64,000 nucleotides of DNA from Neobacillus rhizosphaerae (GCF_937468385.1 NZ_CALBWS010000017.1:1-64000), one strand, 5' to 3'; counted from the first letter of the stretch, positions 1 to 8,492 are shown. Made by a program: numbers and translations. The notes: a model not told the origin generated them from the sequence alone.

Positions 1-30
1 ACGATTCATCTGTGTATTTTTAGTTAGCAT
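1..30 (-). CDS. Start of a gene that runs off the left edge
   Basis: A minus-strand ATG at 30 is preceded by a GGGGTGG ribosome binding site about 5 bases upstream and opens a frame of ten codons (MLTKNTQMNR) to the window edge. Too little is present to name a family. It is called a gene start only because the ribosome binding site and open frame agree. Confidence 0.3.
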   Translation of the reverse strand, partial: MLTKNTQMNR

Positions 31-120
31 TTCATCCACCCCATTAAAATCTCTGTACCTTAATTATACAAAAAAGACCGCCGGCAAACCCGAATATTTT
101 CGGATTTGTCGACAGTCTGA

Positions 121-149
121 AATAAGCCGGATTAATCCGGCTTATTTTT
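121..149. terminator. Palindromic terminator
   Basis: Bases 121-146 form a perfect 26-base palindrome (13-base arms, AATAAGCCGGATT) followed on the plus strand by TTTTCTTT. It overlaps the stop codon of the frameshifted minus-strand small gene at 132-274 and probably ends that two-gene unit. It may work in both directions. Confidence 0.6.
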
Positions 150-274
150 CTTTCCTAGCGTTGTTTTTTTTAGCCGATTCTTAGCATCATAGAGCTTTAC
201 TCCATTCACATCGCCAATTTCAATACTAAATCCCTCTACCGGTATCCGAGGGGTGTTTTACGTCGGCTACCCAT
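132..274 (-). pseudogene. Small gene with an apparent one-base frameshift
   Basis: The minus strand starts at an ATG at 274 that overlaps the TAA of the upstream 54-aa gene. It reads MGSRRKTPL and then stops after 12 codons. From the CCCC run near 250, the next frame reads on (RIPVEGFSIEIGDVNG, later KTTLGKKNKPD) to a TAA at 132-134 inside the palindromic terminator. One extra C in that run would restore a single 47-residue basic protein. The overlapping start, the terminator placement and the coherent basic composition support a real gene broken by a one-base loss or a sequencing error. The family is not recognised. Confidence 0.45.
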
Positions 275-438
275 TATTCACTTCTACCTTTTTTCCCTAA
301 TTTTGAGTTACGGTTCGCAAATCTAATGGCATTATTATTATCGGTAAATTCTGCTGAAAACTCACTTTCTTGAACATTTTTGTGAGGTGTCCTCGTATAT
401 TTTTTTACTGCATCAAATTCCGCTTTCCGCTTGGCCAT
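274..438 (-). CDS. Small basic hypothetical protein (54 aa)
   Basis: A minus-strand ATG at 438 has a strong ribosome binding site (AAGGAGG, 6 bases upstream) and opens a 54-residue hydrophilic, Lys/Arg/Asn-rich protein beginning MAKRKAEFDAVKKYTRTP. It has no cysteine, signal peptide or membrane segment. Size and composition resemble the minor small spore proteins of Bacillus, but I do not recognise the family and this comparison is only inference. Its TAA overlaps the start of the frameshifted small gene downstream, so the two were probably translated from one message ending at the palindrome at 121-146. Confidence 0.6.
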   Translation of the reverse strand: MAKRKAEFDAVKKYTRTPHKNVQESEFSAEFTDNNNAIRFANRNSKLGKKGRSE

Positions 439-570
439 ATAGTAAGCCTCCTTTTCATTAATGGTACAACATTAGTTTTGAACAAATAGATTGGAATCAT
501 TCCTTTCCTTATTTTTCATAAATAAAATTACCTTTACGGTAAAAAATAAGAAAAAACAGGAGTGAGCAGC

Positions 571-924
571 ATGACAAAGGAAAATAAGAATGAGTCGTTA
601 AACCCATTAACCATCAATGAAACAATGCCACATCAAATAAATGCCCCGAGCTTTAAGGGGACAAATATCAACATGATGGCCCCGTTTGTCAATAAATATG
701 GAGTGACCATTGGCGACAGCCTTTATGCCTCAGATAATTCTCCTTTAGAAAACTGGACTGAGGATACTGACCCTGCCATTATGGCAGGTGATGAATGGGT
801 TCATCCTACAAATGATATTGGCTGGAACACAACTGAAAACCGGGATCTGTTGGAAAGTAAAAGAAAACCACAAGCATTCCCGTTTATGCACCCTACAAAA
901 GATGTAGGTAGTGGGAGTGATTAA
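571..924 (+). CDS. DUF3905 family protein
   Basis: This encodes a 117-residue acidic soluble protein with no signal peptide or membrane segment. The centre (PFVNKYGVTIGDSLYAS, then EDTDPAIMAGDEWVHPTNDI) matches my memory of the DUF3905 family, which is found in spore-forming Bacillales and has no established function. The ATG at 571 was chosen over a GTG at 562 because AGGAG at 558-562 is correctly spaced for 571 but overlaps the GTG. It lies just upstream of a spore-protein gene on the same strand, which fits a sporulation link, but nothing in the sequence proves it. The family call rests on recognition, not a search. Confidence 0.72.
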   Translation: MTKENKNESLNPLTINETMPHQINAPSFKGTNINMMAPFVNKYGVTIGDSLYASDNSPLENWTEDTDPAIMAGDEWVHPTNDIGWNTTENRDLLESKRKPQAFPFMHPTKDVGSGSD

Positions 925-1003
925 AAAAGTGGCTATTATTAAAATATCCAGCTCCGCAAAACATTACCACTTATAAAAACGGTCTGACAATAAAATAATA
1001 TTT

Positions 1004-1029
1004 ATACAGAGGCAAATGATCCTCTGTAT
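1004..1029 (+). promoter_or_regulatory. Hairpin in the leader of the spore-protein gene
   Basis: ATACAGAGG (1004-1012) and CCTCTGTAT (1021-1029) form a perfect 9-bp stem with an 8-base loop, 22 bases upstream of the SASP start codon. There is no U-tract, so it is not a terminator. It may stabilise the message or bind a regulator. Confidence 0.45.
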
Positions 1030-1051
1030 TGATAAAAAGGAGTGGAACAAA

Positions 1052-1255
1052 ATGGCTAATAGCAGCAATAAATTATTAGTTCCAGGGATTGAACAATATT
1101 TAGATCAGGTAAAATATGAAATCGCCCAAGAATTTGGTGTTCAATTAGGTTCAGATACAGCTTCAAGAGCAAACGGGTCTGTGGGCGGAGAAATTACCAA
1201 AAGGCTGGTTCAGCAAGCACAATCTCAAATGTCTGGACAATTTACCAAACAATAA
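1052..1255 (+). CDS. Alpha/beta-type small acid-soluble spore protein
   Basis: This 67-residue protein belongs to the alpha/beta SASP family, which coats and protects DNA in the dormant spore and is cleaved by the germination protease Gpr. The evidence is the hallmark block [13 protein letters not shown] around residues 25-37, followed by [16 protein letters not shown], plus typical family length. In known SASPs the Gpr cut lies within the EIA-type block. The start is ATG 1052 with AAAAGGAG 9 bases upstream; an in-frame upstream start at 1016 lacks a site. It is monocistronic, with a leader hairpin and a strong terminator at 1273-1301. Expression from the forespore sigma factor SigG is expected for the family, but I could not place a clear SigG promoter. 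Confidence 0.95.
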   Translation: MANSSNKLLVPGIEQYLDQVKYEIAQEFGVQLGSDTASRANGSVGGEITKRLVQQAQSQMSGQFTKQ

Positions 1256-1272
1256 TTCAATAAATATGGAAA

Positions 1273-1303
1273 AAAAGTCCGGTATCATTTACCGGACTTT
1301 TCC
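1273..1303. terminator. Bidirectional terminator between the SASP gene and rsgI
   Basis: AAAAGTCCGGTA (1273-1284) pairs perfectly with TACCGGACTTTT (1290-1301), giving a 12-bp stem and 5-base loop with A- and T-runs at both ends. The convergent SASP and rsgI genes share it. Confidence 0.9.
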
Positions 1304-2415
1304 TAATTTTTATATTTCTGTTTTCCATTATTGTTTCCGTTGGATTTTCCATTATTTTTATATTTTTTGTTATCGTTACCATTGTGTTTTCCATTATCAT
1401 TTCCGTTTCGTTTTCCGTAATTTTCCCCCATATCTCTTTCGTTATTTTGGTATTCCTGATTCTCGTTAGAATTTTCCTTTTGGTAAAATTGTTTTATACT
1501 CTCTTCTTCCATCTTTTTCAGTTGCCCTGGTGGCATTGAATTTCCGCCCCAACGATTTCGATCACCAGACCCAACAGTCTCAGCCTTTTTTTCGTTTTGA
1601 ATGGAATTGTTTTCTTGTTGTTTTTTTAATTGTCCAGGTGGAATTGCTTGAGAATGGTCCGATGGAACTGCCTTTTCTACAGGCTTATTTTTATTCTCAA
1701 AAGCTTTCTCTTTCTCTTTCTCTTTGTTTTTCTCAAGATTAGCTGATTGGATTTTGTTTTCCTGGTATTTCCCAGCAGTAATACCTAATTGGTGTGCTTT
1801 ATCCAGTTCTTTTTCTGTTGCTGTTAAAACTGTCAGCTCTAAATGCTGACTATCCACGGTTGCTTTGATTTTATCCATATTTTTTTGGAGCTCTTTTTCA
1901 ACATTTTCCTCTGGCTTTTTTGTCCGAACAGTTGAAATAATAACATGTTCATTATTGTTGATATAACCGGCGTTTTTCATTTCAGCTAAGATTACCTTTG
2001 TTAAACCCGAAACATCCTTTTTATTCCAATTTTTCAATTGAGAAATAACCTGCTTACCGGCTTTATTGTAACCATATAATTCTATAACCTGCATTTTTTT
2101 ATTAACGCCAAGCTCGATACTAGGGTTTATATCAATGGACATGTAGGCATATGCCTTGTTATTTTGATAGATAGGAACACATGTACTAAGAAAAATAATA
2201 ATTGCAGCCATAACAGCCCAGACAGTTTTAAGCTTAAAAATATTCTTGAAAATATCGATTGCTTTAAAAGGGTTACCGCTTTCAACTGGAAAAAAGTGAA
2301 TTTCTTCACCAAGAGCATAGGGGTGATTTTGTCTGTTCGCACGCAAAAATTCACCTTCGGGGGTTAAAAGTGTTAGAAACACATCATCTATTTCCATTAT
2401 TATTCCTGTTTTCAT
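1303..2415 (-). CDS. rsgI: Anti-sigma-I factor RsgI
   Basis: This is a 370-residue membrane anti-sigma factor that holds SigI inactive. Residues 1-55 (MKTGIIMEIDDVFLTLLTPEGE) form the cytoplasmic RsgI N-domain. One membrane helix lies near residues 65-83, followed by an extracellular region with the conserved AYAYMSIDINPSIELGVN block near 88-105. The last 170 residues are low-complexity, rich in Lys, Glu, Asn and Gly, and end in imperfect NGNDNGK-type repeats. The ATG overlaps the sigI stop (ATGA), so the pair is translationally coupled, and AAGGGGG precedes it. In B. subtilis the pair responds to heat and cell-envelope stress; in clostridia RsgI tails bind polysaccharides. No carbohydrate-binding domain is visible here. 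Confidence 0.95.
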   Translation of the reverse strand: MKTGIIMEIDDVFLTLLTPEGEFLRANRQNHPYALGEEIHFFPVESGNPFKAIDIFKNIFKLKTVWAVMAAIIIFLSTCVPIYQNNKAYAYMSIDINPSIELGVNKKMQVIELYGYNKAGKQVISQLKNWNKKDVSGLTKVILAEMKNAGYINNNEHVIISTVRTKKPEENVEKELQKNMDKIKATVDSQHLELTVLTATEKELDKAHQLGITAGKYQENKIQSANLEKNKEKEKEKAFENKNKPVEKAVPSDHSQAIPPGQLKKQQENNSIQNEKKAETVGSGDRNRWGGNSMPPGQLKKMEEESIKQFYQKENSNENQEYQNNERDMGENYGKRNGNDNGKHNGNDNKKYKNNGKSNGNNNGKQKYKN

Positions 2416-3158
2416 GTATCAAGAACCCCCTTTAGATAATCCTTCATATATACATAATCACTCGATAATATAAGTGCAATCGCAATAATATATTTTCGGT
2501 TCCGTTCAATCGTCTTTCTGCTAACATTCACCATTTTTTCAAGCTGTTTAATAGGCATCCGTTTTTTTTCAAATAAAAATTCCTTCAACTCAGTGTCTTC
2601 CACTAAAATTTTCGCTACGATAATTGCATTTTTTCGCGCATCAGCATGCTTCGGAGAATTTTCAAGTAGGTCACTGAAGCTTAAGTCAAAGGTAGTTAAT
2701 AAAGATTGAAAGTGAAGAATTTCATCTTTCCTTAATTGTTCGTCATTCTTTTTATTGTAATCATCAAGTGATAGTTCATTAACGATGCTTGTTCCAGCTG
2801 ATTCTTCTTCATTCGTTGCATTGGTCAGATCGATACTTATATGTTGATTTTTAGTCTGTTTACGGATATAGTCTATAACTCTTCTCTTGATAATGACTTC
2901 TGAAAAGCTCAACAGCGAGCTTCCTCGTTCTGGTGAATATTTTTCAATTGCCTCATTAAATGCGATGAGACCAATGCTAAATTCATCATCAGTTTCATAA
3001 ATATACCGTTTACATACGGATGACACTGCTTTTGCAATAAAAGGTTTATAAGCGTCGATTGTTTCATCTAGTAAATTGCGGTCACCTTCTTGAATTAAAA
3101 GGACCGTTTCTTCTAAAGTTCTTTTTTTCTTCTTGGTCATAAACAATAAACTCAGCAT
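2412..3158 (-). CDS. sigI: RNA polymerase sigma factor SigI
   Basis: This 248-residue alternative sigma factor of the SigI family is the partner of the adjacent RsgI. Sigma region 2 covers about residues 20-110 (FIAKAVSSVCKRYI, then FSEVIIKRRVIDYIRKQTK), and the SigI-type C-terminal helix-turn-helix is near residues 195-240 (MPIKQLEKMVNVSRKTIERN). The ATG at 3158 was chosen because GAGGTGAG lies 5 bases upstream; a start at 3230 would add 24 residues without a ribosome binding site. It is the first gene of a two-gene operon with rsgI. An ACCCCC element upstream suggests autoregulation, as in B. subtilis. Confidence 0.95.
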   Translation of the reverse strand: MLSLLFMTKKKKRTLEETVLLIQEGDRNLLDETIDAYKPFIAKAVSSVCKRYIYETDDEFSIGLIAFNEAIEKYSPERGSSLLSFSEVIIKRRVIDYIRKQTKNQHISIDLTNATNEEESAGTSIVNELSLDDYNKKNDEQLRKDEILHFQSLLTTFDLSFSDLLENSPKHADARKNAIIVAKILVEDTELKEFLFEKKRMPIKQLEKMVNVSRKTIERNRKYIIAIALILSSDYVYMKDYLKGVLDT

Positions 3159-3236
3159 TTGCTCACCTCTATTCGACCAATTATAACATATGAATGATAT
3201 TTTGGACTTTAAGAGGGGATGCTTTTTCATTACAAA

Positions 3237-3269
3237 ATTACGTTTCTTTTGAAACCCTTTGTGGGGGTT
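3237..3269 (-). promoter_or_regulatory. Possible SigI-type autoregulatory promoter
   Basis: On the minus strand, an A/T run precedes AACCCCCAC (3261-3269), followed 20 bases later by CGTAA (3238-3242), about 80 bases upstream of sigI. SigI promoters carry an ACCCCC-like -35 and a CGAA-like -10. The spacing here is longer than I would expect, so this is tentative. Confidence 0.35.
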
Positions 3270-3291
3270 ATAAAAAAATTTTTTCCCAATA

Positions 3292-3327
3292 TAAAAAAAC
3301 TTTAAACAGGTCTAACCTGATTTAAAG
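3292..3327 (-). terminator. Terminator downstream of the small membrane-protein gene
   Basis: CTTTAAATCAGGT pairs with ACCTG-TTTAAAG across positions 3301-3328, and a TTTTTTT run follows on the minus strand. It ends the minus-strand unit at 3344-3811 before the sigI promoter. Confidence 0.8.
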
Positions 3328-3343
3328 CTTTTACCTGGCCGAA

Positions 3344-3811
3344 TTATAGATGTCTATTGATGTAAGATAAAGAAAATTTGATTAATAACCCAATCAATAA
3401 CCCTGGAATCAAAAACAACATCGGCAAAAAAACCGGTCCAAAATAAAGATCAAAAATGATAACTTTTCGGGATAATATTAAACCAACCGTGACAAAATAA
3501 GCACCAAAAACAAACGGTAAATAGGAGTATTTCTCATCCTCCGGCATGGCCGTCCGATAACCGTCCCACAAGGAGAACATATAAACACACGGATAAAACA
3601 TTAGCCATTGATAGTTAGTAACCGCCTCAGCTCTTTCGATTTCGCCTAAGAAGCTGAACATAATTGCTTGATTGAAGCGGCTTTTGACATTCATTATGAA
3701 CTCTAAAACAACAAACAATACCCCTTTAATATAATGGCCTGTTAATAATTGACTGAAACCAGGAAAGGCAATATTCCATAACACAGCTTCTAATCTGCTC
3801 ATCTTTTTCAT
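3344..3811 (-). CDS. Small integral membrane protein, unknown function
   Basis: This 155-residue protein has about four hydrophobic segments (near residues 8-24, 28-45, 66-82 and 95-145) and no catalytic motif or cysteine pair that I recognise. The conserved-looking N-terminus (SRLEAVLWNIAFPGFSQLL) resembles small membrane proteins seen in other Bacillaceae, but I cannot name a family. The ATG at 3811 overlaps the TGA of a short upstream open frame that has no start codon, which hints at lost translational coupling. It follows the aldehyde dehydrogenase gene on the same strand and has its own strong terminator. Confidence 0.75.
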   Translation of the reverse strand: MKKMSRLEAVLWNIAFPGFSQLLTGHYIKGVLFVVLEFIMNVKSRFNQAIMFSFLGEIERAEAVTNYQWLMFYPCVYMFSLWDGYRTAMPEDEKYSYLPFVFGAYFVTVGLILSRKVIIFDLYFGPVFLPMLFLIPGLLIGLLIKFSLSYINRHL

Positions 3812-3923
3812 TGAACAATCTCGCTTTTTTTAGGCATTTTTTTAAATAACTTTGGTTCTTCGATATAGCCTACCCAGTTTTTTACCAAATTAACAGGTAC
3901 TTCAACAAATTAATTTCCTAGTT

Positions 3924-5462
3924 TTAACTCTTCTTCAAAATACTTAGAAAACTATTTATAAACGTTAGCCAATTCCGTTGCTTTTGGAAATAGCTTTTTA
4001 ACAATGTTAAAAAGAGCGGGTATTTCCCTTTGTAAGGGTACCAATGAATTTCCGACTTTTTCCTTCCACTATCTTCAACAATCGCCTTTTCATGACAAAA
4101 AATTCTTAGACCTGCTTCCCCGTGGTACCTGCCAATGCCGCTTTGCTTTGCTCCTCCAAAAGGGAGACCGTGATTGGCAATACTAATAATTGCATCATTA
4201 ATAACTACGGCGCCTGTAACAAGCTTTGAGGCTATTCTACGTGCTTTATCGATATCCTTGGTCCACACGCTGGCATTTAAACCATAAACCGAATCATTCG
4301 CGAGAGCTACTACTTCGTCTTCACTTTCAAAAGGGATAACAGGGATAATCGGTCCAAAAGACTCTTCCTGAATCATTTTCATGTCATGGTTAACATTGGT
4401 CACCACGGTTAATGGTAGAAACATTCCATCCTCCCATTTCTCAGGAGGAAGACCTGCCTCTAACACAGCTCCTTTGCTTAAAGCGTCAGTCAGCTGCTCT
4501 TTAACTATTTGTATTTGTGCTGGGAACGTCATCGACCCTACATCTGAGTCAATATCCGTCCCCTGTTTTAGGGCCGATATCTCTTTTTTTAGCAGGGAAA
4601 GGAAAGAGTGGTATACGTTTTTTTCGACATACAATCTCTCTGCACTCATGCAGACTTGACCACTATTGGTAAACGCAGCCCATGCTGCTCCTTTGGCCGC
4701 CCTTTCTAAATGGGCATCAGCAAATACAATCATCGGGTCCTTGCCACCAAGCTCTAGGGTTGTAGGAATTAATTGCTTTGCAGCTACTTCCTGAATGATT
4801 TTTCCAGTCCGAACAGAGCCTGTAAAAAAAATATAATCCGGTTTTCCATTAGTAAATGCTGCCCCTACCTCTTTGCCACCATGGGCAACTTGAACAACTC
4901 CTTCAGGAAATCCCGCCTTTGAAAATAAATCCTCAATACATTTGCCAACCTGTGGAGTAACTTCCGAGGGCTTTAAAATCACCGTATTACCGGAAGCAAG
5001 TGCGCTTACGATCGGCACCATGGCAAGTTGGAATGGATAGTTCCAAGGAGAAATAACTAAAACGACTCCTCTAGGCATATATTCGATATACGACTTTTTC
5101 CCCATTAATAATATGGAGGTCTTCACTTTCCGTCTTTTGAGGACTTTTTCCCCATGCTTACAAATATGATCAATTCCATCAATACTGGGCATGACGTCGG
5201 CTATTAATGCCTCTGTTAATACTTTGCCCGTATCTTTAGCAACCACTTTAGCCACTTCATCCATTTGCTCAACGATTACTAATTTTAGCTTTTGCAGGTA
5301 GTCAAGTCTTTCCGACACATCCAACTGACTCCATTGATTGAATGCAAATCTGCTATTCTGATAAAAATTATCCACTTGACTAATGGGAGTTTCGTCTATC
5401 TCCCCTATTTGCTCACCTGTTGCTGGGGCAATCACCTTAAGCTTTTCAGGAGCTACCTTCAT
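3924..5462 (-). CDS. NAD(P)-dependent aldehyde dehydrogenase
   Basis: This 512-residue aldehyde dehydrogenase oxidises an aldehyde to the acid. Visible motifs are SPWNYPF (Asn141), KPSE (Lys164), FTGSVRTG in the cofactor fold, LELGGKDP (Glu237) and GQVCMS (catalytic Cys271). The C-terminus after about residue 460 is basic and hydrophobic (PLFLTLLKSYFQKQRNW), like the membrane-anchoring tails of long-chain fatty-aldehyde dehydrogenases of the class 3/YwdH type. It lies 15 bases downstream of a putative fatty acyl reductase in the same operon. I infer a long-chain aldehyde substrate made by that partner; the exact substrate is not shown by the sequence. Confidence 0.93.
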   Translation of the reverse strand: MKVAPEKLKVIAPATGEQIGEIDETPISQVDNFYQNSRFAFNQWSQLDVSERLDYLQKLKLVIVEQMDEVAKVVAKDTGKVLTEALIADVMPSIDGIDHICKHGEKVLKRRKVKTSILLMGKKSYIEYMPRGVVLVISPWNYPFQLAMVPIVSALASGNTVILKPSEVTPQVGKCIEDLFSKAGFPEGVVQVAHGGKEVGAAFTNGKPDYIFFTGSVRTGKIIQEVAAKQLIPTTLELGGKDPMIVFADAHLERAAKGAAWAAFTNSGQVCMSAERLYVEKNVYHSFLSLLKKEISALKQGTDIDSDVGSMTFPAQIQIVKEQLTDALSKGAVLEAGLPPEKWEDGMFLPLTVVTNVNHDMKMIQEESFGPIIPVIPFESEDEVVALANDSVYGLNASVWTKDIDKARRIASKLVTGAVVINDAIISIANHGLPFGGAKQSGIGRYHGEAGLRIFCHEKAIVEDSGRKKSEIHWYPYKGKYPLFLTLLKSYFQKQRNWLTFINSFLSILKKS

Positions 5463-5477
5463 GAATACACACCCTCT

Positions 5478-6578
5478 TTATAAAATGTTAATGTGGTAGC
5501 TTGGGTTGTCTTTTTGCTTTAAATAAAAGTTAGTCATCGGCTTGATTCCTTCTTTAAAGTCAGGGCAGCTAATTCCCGAACCCTGCAAATCATTGATTGC
5601 TTGGGTACAGTCAAATTGACCCATCCATGTAAAATAATCAAGTGCTTCCTTCTCAACCCCAAGAAATCTTCTCATTGGTTTAATCGACAAAAACCATTTA
5701 CCAAGTGTTAATGGAATCATGCCTCTTGGCTGTTTATTAAGTAATTCCTTCATCATAATCTCATAAAGCTCTGACGCACGGTATGGATGTGGGTCCGTTA
5801 AATGATAAGTTTTACCAGAAGCCTTATCTAAAAAACCGAGATACGAAGTTGCTTGAATAATATAATCGATAGGAACAAGATTAACAAACGCTTCCCCTTT
5901 ACCCAGTCGTGGTATGATGGGGAGAAATTTTAACCGTTCTAAAAAATTCATAATAAAATAAGGACCATCAAATTTAATGGTTTCACCTGTATGTGAATGA
6001 CCTTTCGTTACTCCTGGGCGAATAATGGTAATTGGGACGCTAGGTTTTAAGGCTTCAACCAAAACCTCAGCTTCATATTTTGTTTCTTCATAATAATTTT
6101 TAAAATTATCTGGTCTAATGAGTTCGGTCTCGTAAAGAGTTCCTTCTCTTTTTCCCACCACGTATGCCGTACTAAAGTACACATACCTCTCGAGATTTTG
6201 GAGCCCCTTTACCCATTGATTCACATTATCCGTTCCATTTACATTTACTTTATAAGCAATATCTCTAGGAACGGCGAGATCATAAATAGCCGCAAGATGA
6301 AAAACATGGGTAACCTCTTCCATTAACTTTGTCTGGTCTTCAGGGTTATTCAGCAGACCTTTTTTTGTAATATCCCCCTCAATGATCGTGAAAGAAGACT
6401 CCGATATACCAAGTTCTAACACTATAGCATGGCGCTCCGAAATCGCTTTTTCAACCATCCCTGGCAGGACAAGAACAAAAACATTCCCTTGCAAATTATT
6501 TTTTTTCAATACTTCACGAATCAATTGATTACAAATGAATCCTGGAAAACCTGTGAAAAAATACCCTTTTTTCAACAT
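5478..6578 (-). CDS. SDR-family, fatty acyl reductase-like protein
   Basis: This 366-residue extended short-chain dehydrogenase is of the type that includes thioester and fatty acyl-CoA reductases (NAD_binding_4/male-sterility group). The N-terminal dinucleotide fold begins GYFFTGFPGFICNQL near residue 5, and the Tyr-x3-Lys pair is in STAYVVGK near residues 142-149. The start is ATG 6578 with GGAGGAG 5 bases upstream. It is the first gene of a two-gene operon with an aldehyde dehydrogenase. A palindromic operator overlaps its promoter. Conversion of an activated acyl group to an aldehyde is inferred from family and partner. A different SDR role, such as sugar-nucleotide chemistry, is less likely given the neighbour. 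Confidence 0.85.
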   Translation of the reverse strand: MLKKGYFFTGFPGFICNQLIREVLKKNNLQGNVFVLVLPGMVEKAISERHAIVLELGISESSFTIIEGDITKKGLLNNPEDQTKLMEEVTHVFHLAAIYDLAVPRDIAYKVNVNGTDNVNQWVKGLQNLERYVYFSTAYVVGKREGTLYETELIRPDNFKNYYEETKYEAEVLVEALKPSVPITIIRPGVTKGHSHTGETIKFDGPYFIMNFLERLKFLPIIPRLGKGEAFVNLVPIDYIIQATSYLGFLDKASGKTYHLTDPHPYRASELYEIMMKELLNKQPRGMIPLTLGKWFLSIKPMRRFLGVEKEALDYFTWMGQFDCTQAINDLQGSGISCPDFKEGIKPMTNFYLKQKDNPSYHINIL

Positions 6579-6589
6579 ATCTCCTCCTC

Positions 6590-6621
6590 ATTATACATTA
6601 CATTGAATGTATTCATTGTAA
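6590..6621 (-). promoter_or_regulatory. Operator-like palindrome and -10 box before the acyl reductase operon
   Basis: Positions 6598-6621 form a 24-base palindrome (TTACATTGAAT / ATTCATTGTAA, one mismatch per arm). A minus-strand TATAAT lies at 6590-6595, just downstream and 12 bases before the SD-start region. A palindrome sitting between the -35 region and the -10 box is the usual place for a repressor, probably TetR-type. It is not a FadR box. No regulator gene is adjacent. Confidence 0.55.
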
Positions 6622-6680
6622 TTTTTTTCAAAAAGGTTCGTCTATGGGTAATTAGTCTGAATTTTCAGTATTATTCAAAA

Positions 6681-6719
6681 ATAAAACAACGGCGGGTATT
6701 AGCCCCGCCGCTGTTTTAT
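6681..6719 (-). terminator. prfC terminator
   Basis: ATAAAACA..GGCGGG (6681-6696) pairs with CCCGCCGCTGTTTTAT (6704-6719), a long GC-rich stem that overlaps the prfC stop codon. T-rich sequence follows on both strands. Confidence 0.85.
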
Positions 6720-8296
6720 TCATTCTGATCCATTGGATTGTAGAGTTTCACACTTGGATTTTTTTCTTGGAACCATCTAAGAGCAAATTCGTTTTCAAAT
6801 AAAAATACATAATGATCATAACGATCCTTCACCAAAAGGCTTCTTGAACTCGATAGATTCTCATCCACGACATCGCCTTCAATCCAGCGGGCAATCTTTG
6901 AACCCATTCGTTCCATTAAAACCTCTGAATTATATTCATTTCTCATCCGATGTTCAAATACTTCAAACTGCAGCTGTCCAACAGCGCCCAATAAATAATC
7001 ATCTGTTTTGATGGTTTTGTAGAGCTGGATTGCCCCTTCTTGAACAAGCTGCTGAATTCCTTTATAAAAGGACTTTTGTTTCATCACGTTTTTCGCAGAT
7101 ACCCGGACATACAATTCCGGTGTAAACTGCGGTAATTTTTCATATTGAAAATCATCTTTTCCAGTCGTAAGTGTATCCCCTATTTGATAGGTACCCGTGT
7201 CGTATAAACCGATAATATCACCACTGACGGCCTCATCAACGGTATTCCGTTCTTCAGCCATAAAAGAAGTCGATTGCGAAAGCTTTAATTGTTTCCCCAA
7301 ACGTGGAATATTTACCGTCATCCCCCGTTCAAATTTCCCAGAACAAACGCGTACAAAGGCAATCCGATCACGGTGGGCAGGATTCATATTGGCTTGGATT
7401 TTAAAAACAAAGCCTGAAAATTGGTCCCCTAATGGATTAATTTCGCCAATCGAAGAGTTACGAGCCTTTGGCGGCGGAGCAAATTTTAGGTACGACTCTA
7501 GAAAGGTTTGAACCCCAAAGTTTGTTAATGCACTTCCAAAGAACACAGGTGTCAATGTACCTGCAGCCACCTTTTCAGCTGAAAACTCATTACCTGCTTC
7601 ATTTAGGAGCATGATCTCATCTAGTGTTTGATCATATAGCCCAGATGTCTTTAACGGATGGTCTCCTGCTATTTCACCGTCTTCATTTAATGGGATATAC
7701 CGTTCTTCTTCACTTACACGAAATTGTTCAACTCGATTGTTAAACCGGTCATAAATACCAAGAAACTCTTTTCCCATCCCAATCGGCCAGTTCATCGGAT
7801 AGGATTCAATTCCAAGAACCTCTTCTAATTCAGCAAGAAGCTCAAGTGGAGATTTCCCTTGTCGGTCCAGCTTATTCATAAACGTAAAAATCGGAATTCC
7901 GCGCATGCGACATACTTTAAAAAGTTTGAGTGTTTGTTCCTCAATCCCTTTCGCAGAATCGACAATCATTACCGCACTATCAACTGCCATCAAGGTTCTA
8001 TACGTATCTTCACTAAAATCCTGGTGTCCAGGAGTATCCAAAATATTGACTCTGAATCCATTATAATCAAATTGCATCACACTGGATGTTACGGAAATTC
8101 CCCGTTGTTTTTCTATTTCCATCCAGTCACTCGTAGCAAATTTCCCTGTTTTTTTCGCCTTAACTGTTCCAGCATCGCGTATCGCTCCGCCAAATAATAA
8201 TAATTTCTCCGTTAGTGTCGTTTTACCAGCATCCGGGTGGGAAATAATCGCAAATGTCCGGCGCGACAATACTTCTTGTTTAAAATTGGTACCCAT
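6716..8296 (-). CDS. prfC: Peptide chain release factor 3
   Basis: RF3 is the GTPase that releases RF1/RF2 from the ribosome after termination. The 526-residue product has the expected length. The N-terminal G domain shows G1 [10 protein letters not shown] (residues 19-28), a switch region ending [15 protein letters not shown]3 [14 protein letters not shown] near residue 88 and G4 [10 protein letters not shown] near residue 142. Domain 2 and the RF3-specific C-terminal domain follow. The ATG at 8296 (AGAGGAAGA upstream) was chosen; a start at 8380 would add 28 unsupported residues. It is monocistronic and ends in a strong terminator. Confidence 0.97.
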   Translation of the reverse strand: MGTNFKQEVLSRRTFAIISHPDAGKTTLTEKLLLFGGAIRDAGTVKAKKTGKFATSDWMEIEKQRGISVTSSVMQFDYNGFRVNILDTPGHQDFSEDTYRTLMAVDSAVMIVDSAKGIEEQTLKLFKVCRMRGIPIFTFMNKLDRQGKSPLELLAELEEVLGIESYPMNWPIGMGKEFLGIYDRFNNRVEQFRVSEEERYIPLNEDGEIAGDHPLKTSGLYDQTLDEIMLLNEAGNEFSAEKVAAGTLTPVFFGSALTNFGVQTFLESYLKFAPPPKARNSSIGEINPLGDQFSGFVFKIQANMNPAHRDRIAFVRVCSGKFERGMTVNIPRLGKQLKLSQSTSFMAEERNTVDEAVSGDIIGLYDTGTYQIGDTLTTGKDDFQYEKLPQFTPELYVRVSAKNVMKQKSFYKGIQQLVQEGAIQLYKTIKTDDYLLGAVGQLQFEVFEHRMRNEYNSEVLMERMGSKIARWIEGDVVDENLSSSRSLLVKDRYDHYVFLFENEFALRWFQEKNPSVKLYNPMDQNE

Positions 8297-8492
8297 CTTG
8301 TCTTCCTCTCTTTTGACAACGAAAATTTTTGTCCATAACTTCAATCTTATCTCGCAAACGTTAACTTTGCAATATTTCAATTTAACAATAATGATTATTT
8401 TCTTTAATCGAACTAATGAAAAGAATATAATGAAGGGAGGCGGTAATGATTAAAAAAAGGTGCCGAAATAACATATAACCTTGGGAGGAACC

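Noticed and set aside
1315..1420. Tandem-repeat or CRISPR-like pattern of CCATTATT/TTTCCGTT units
   Set aside because: It is the reverse-strand coding sequence of the Asn/Gly/Lys-rich tail of RsgI, with irregular units and no spacers.
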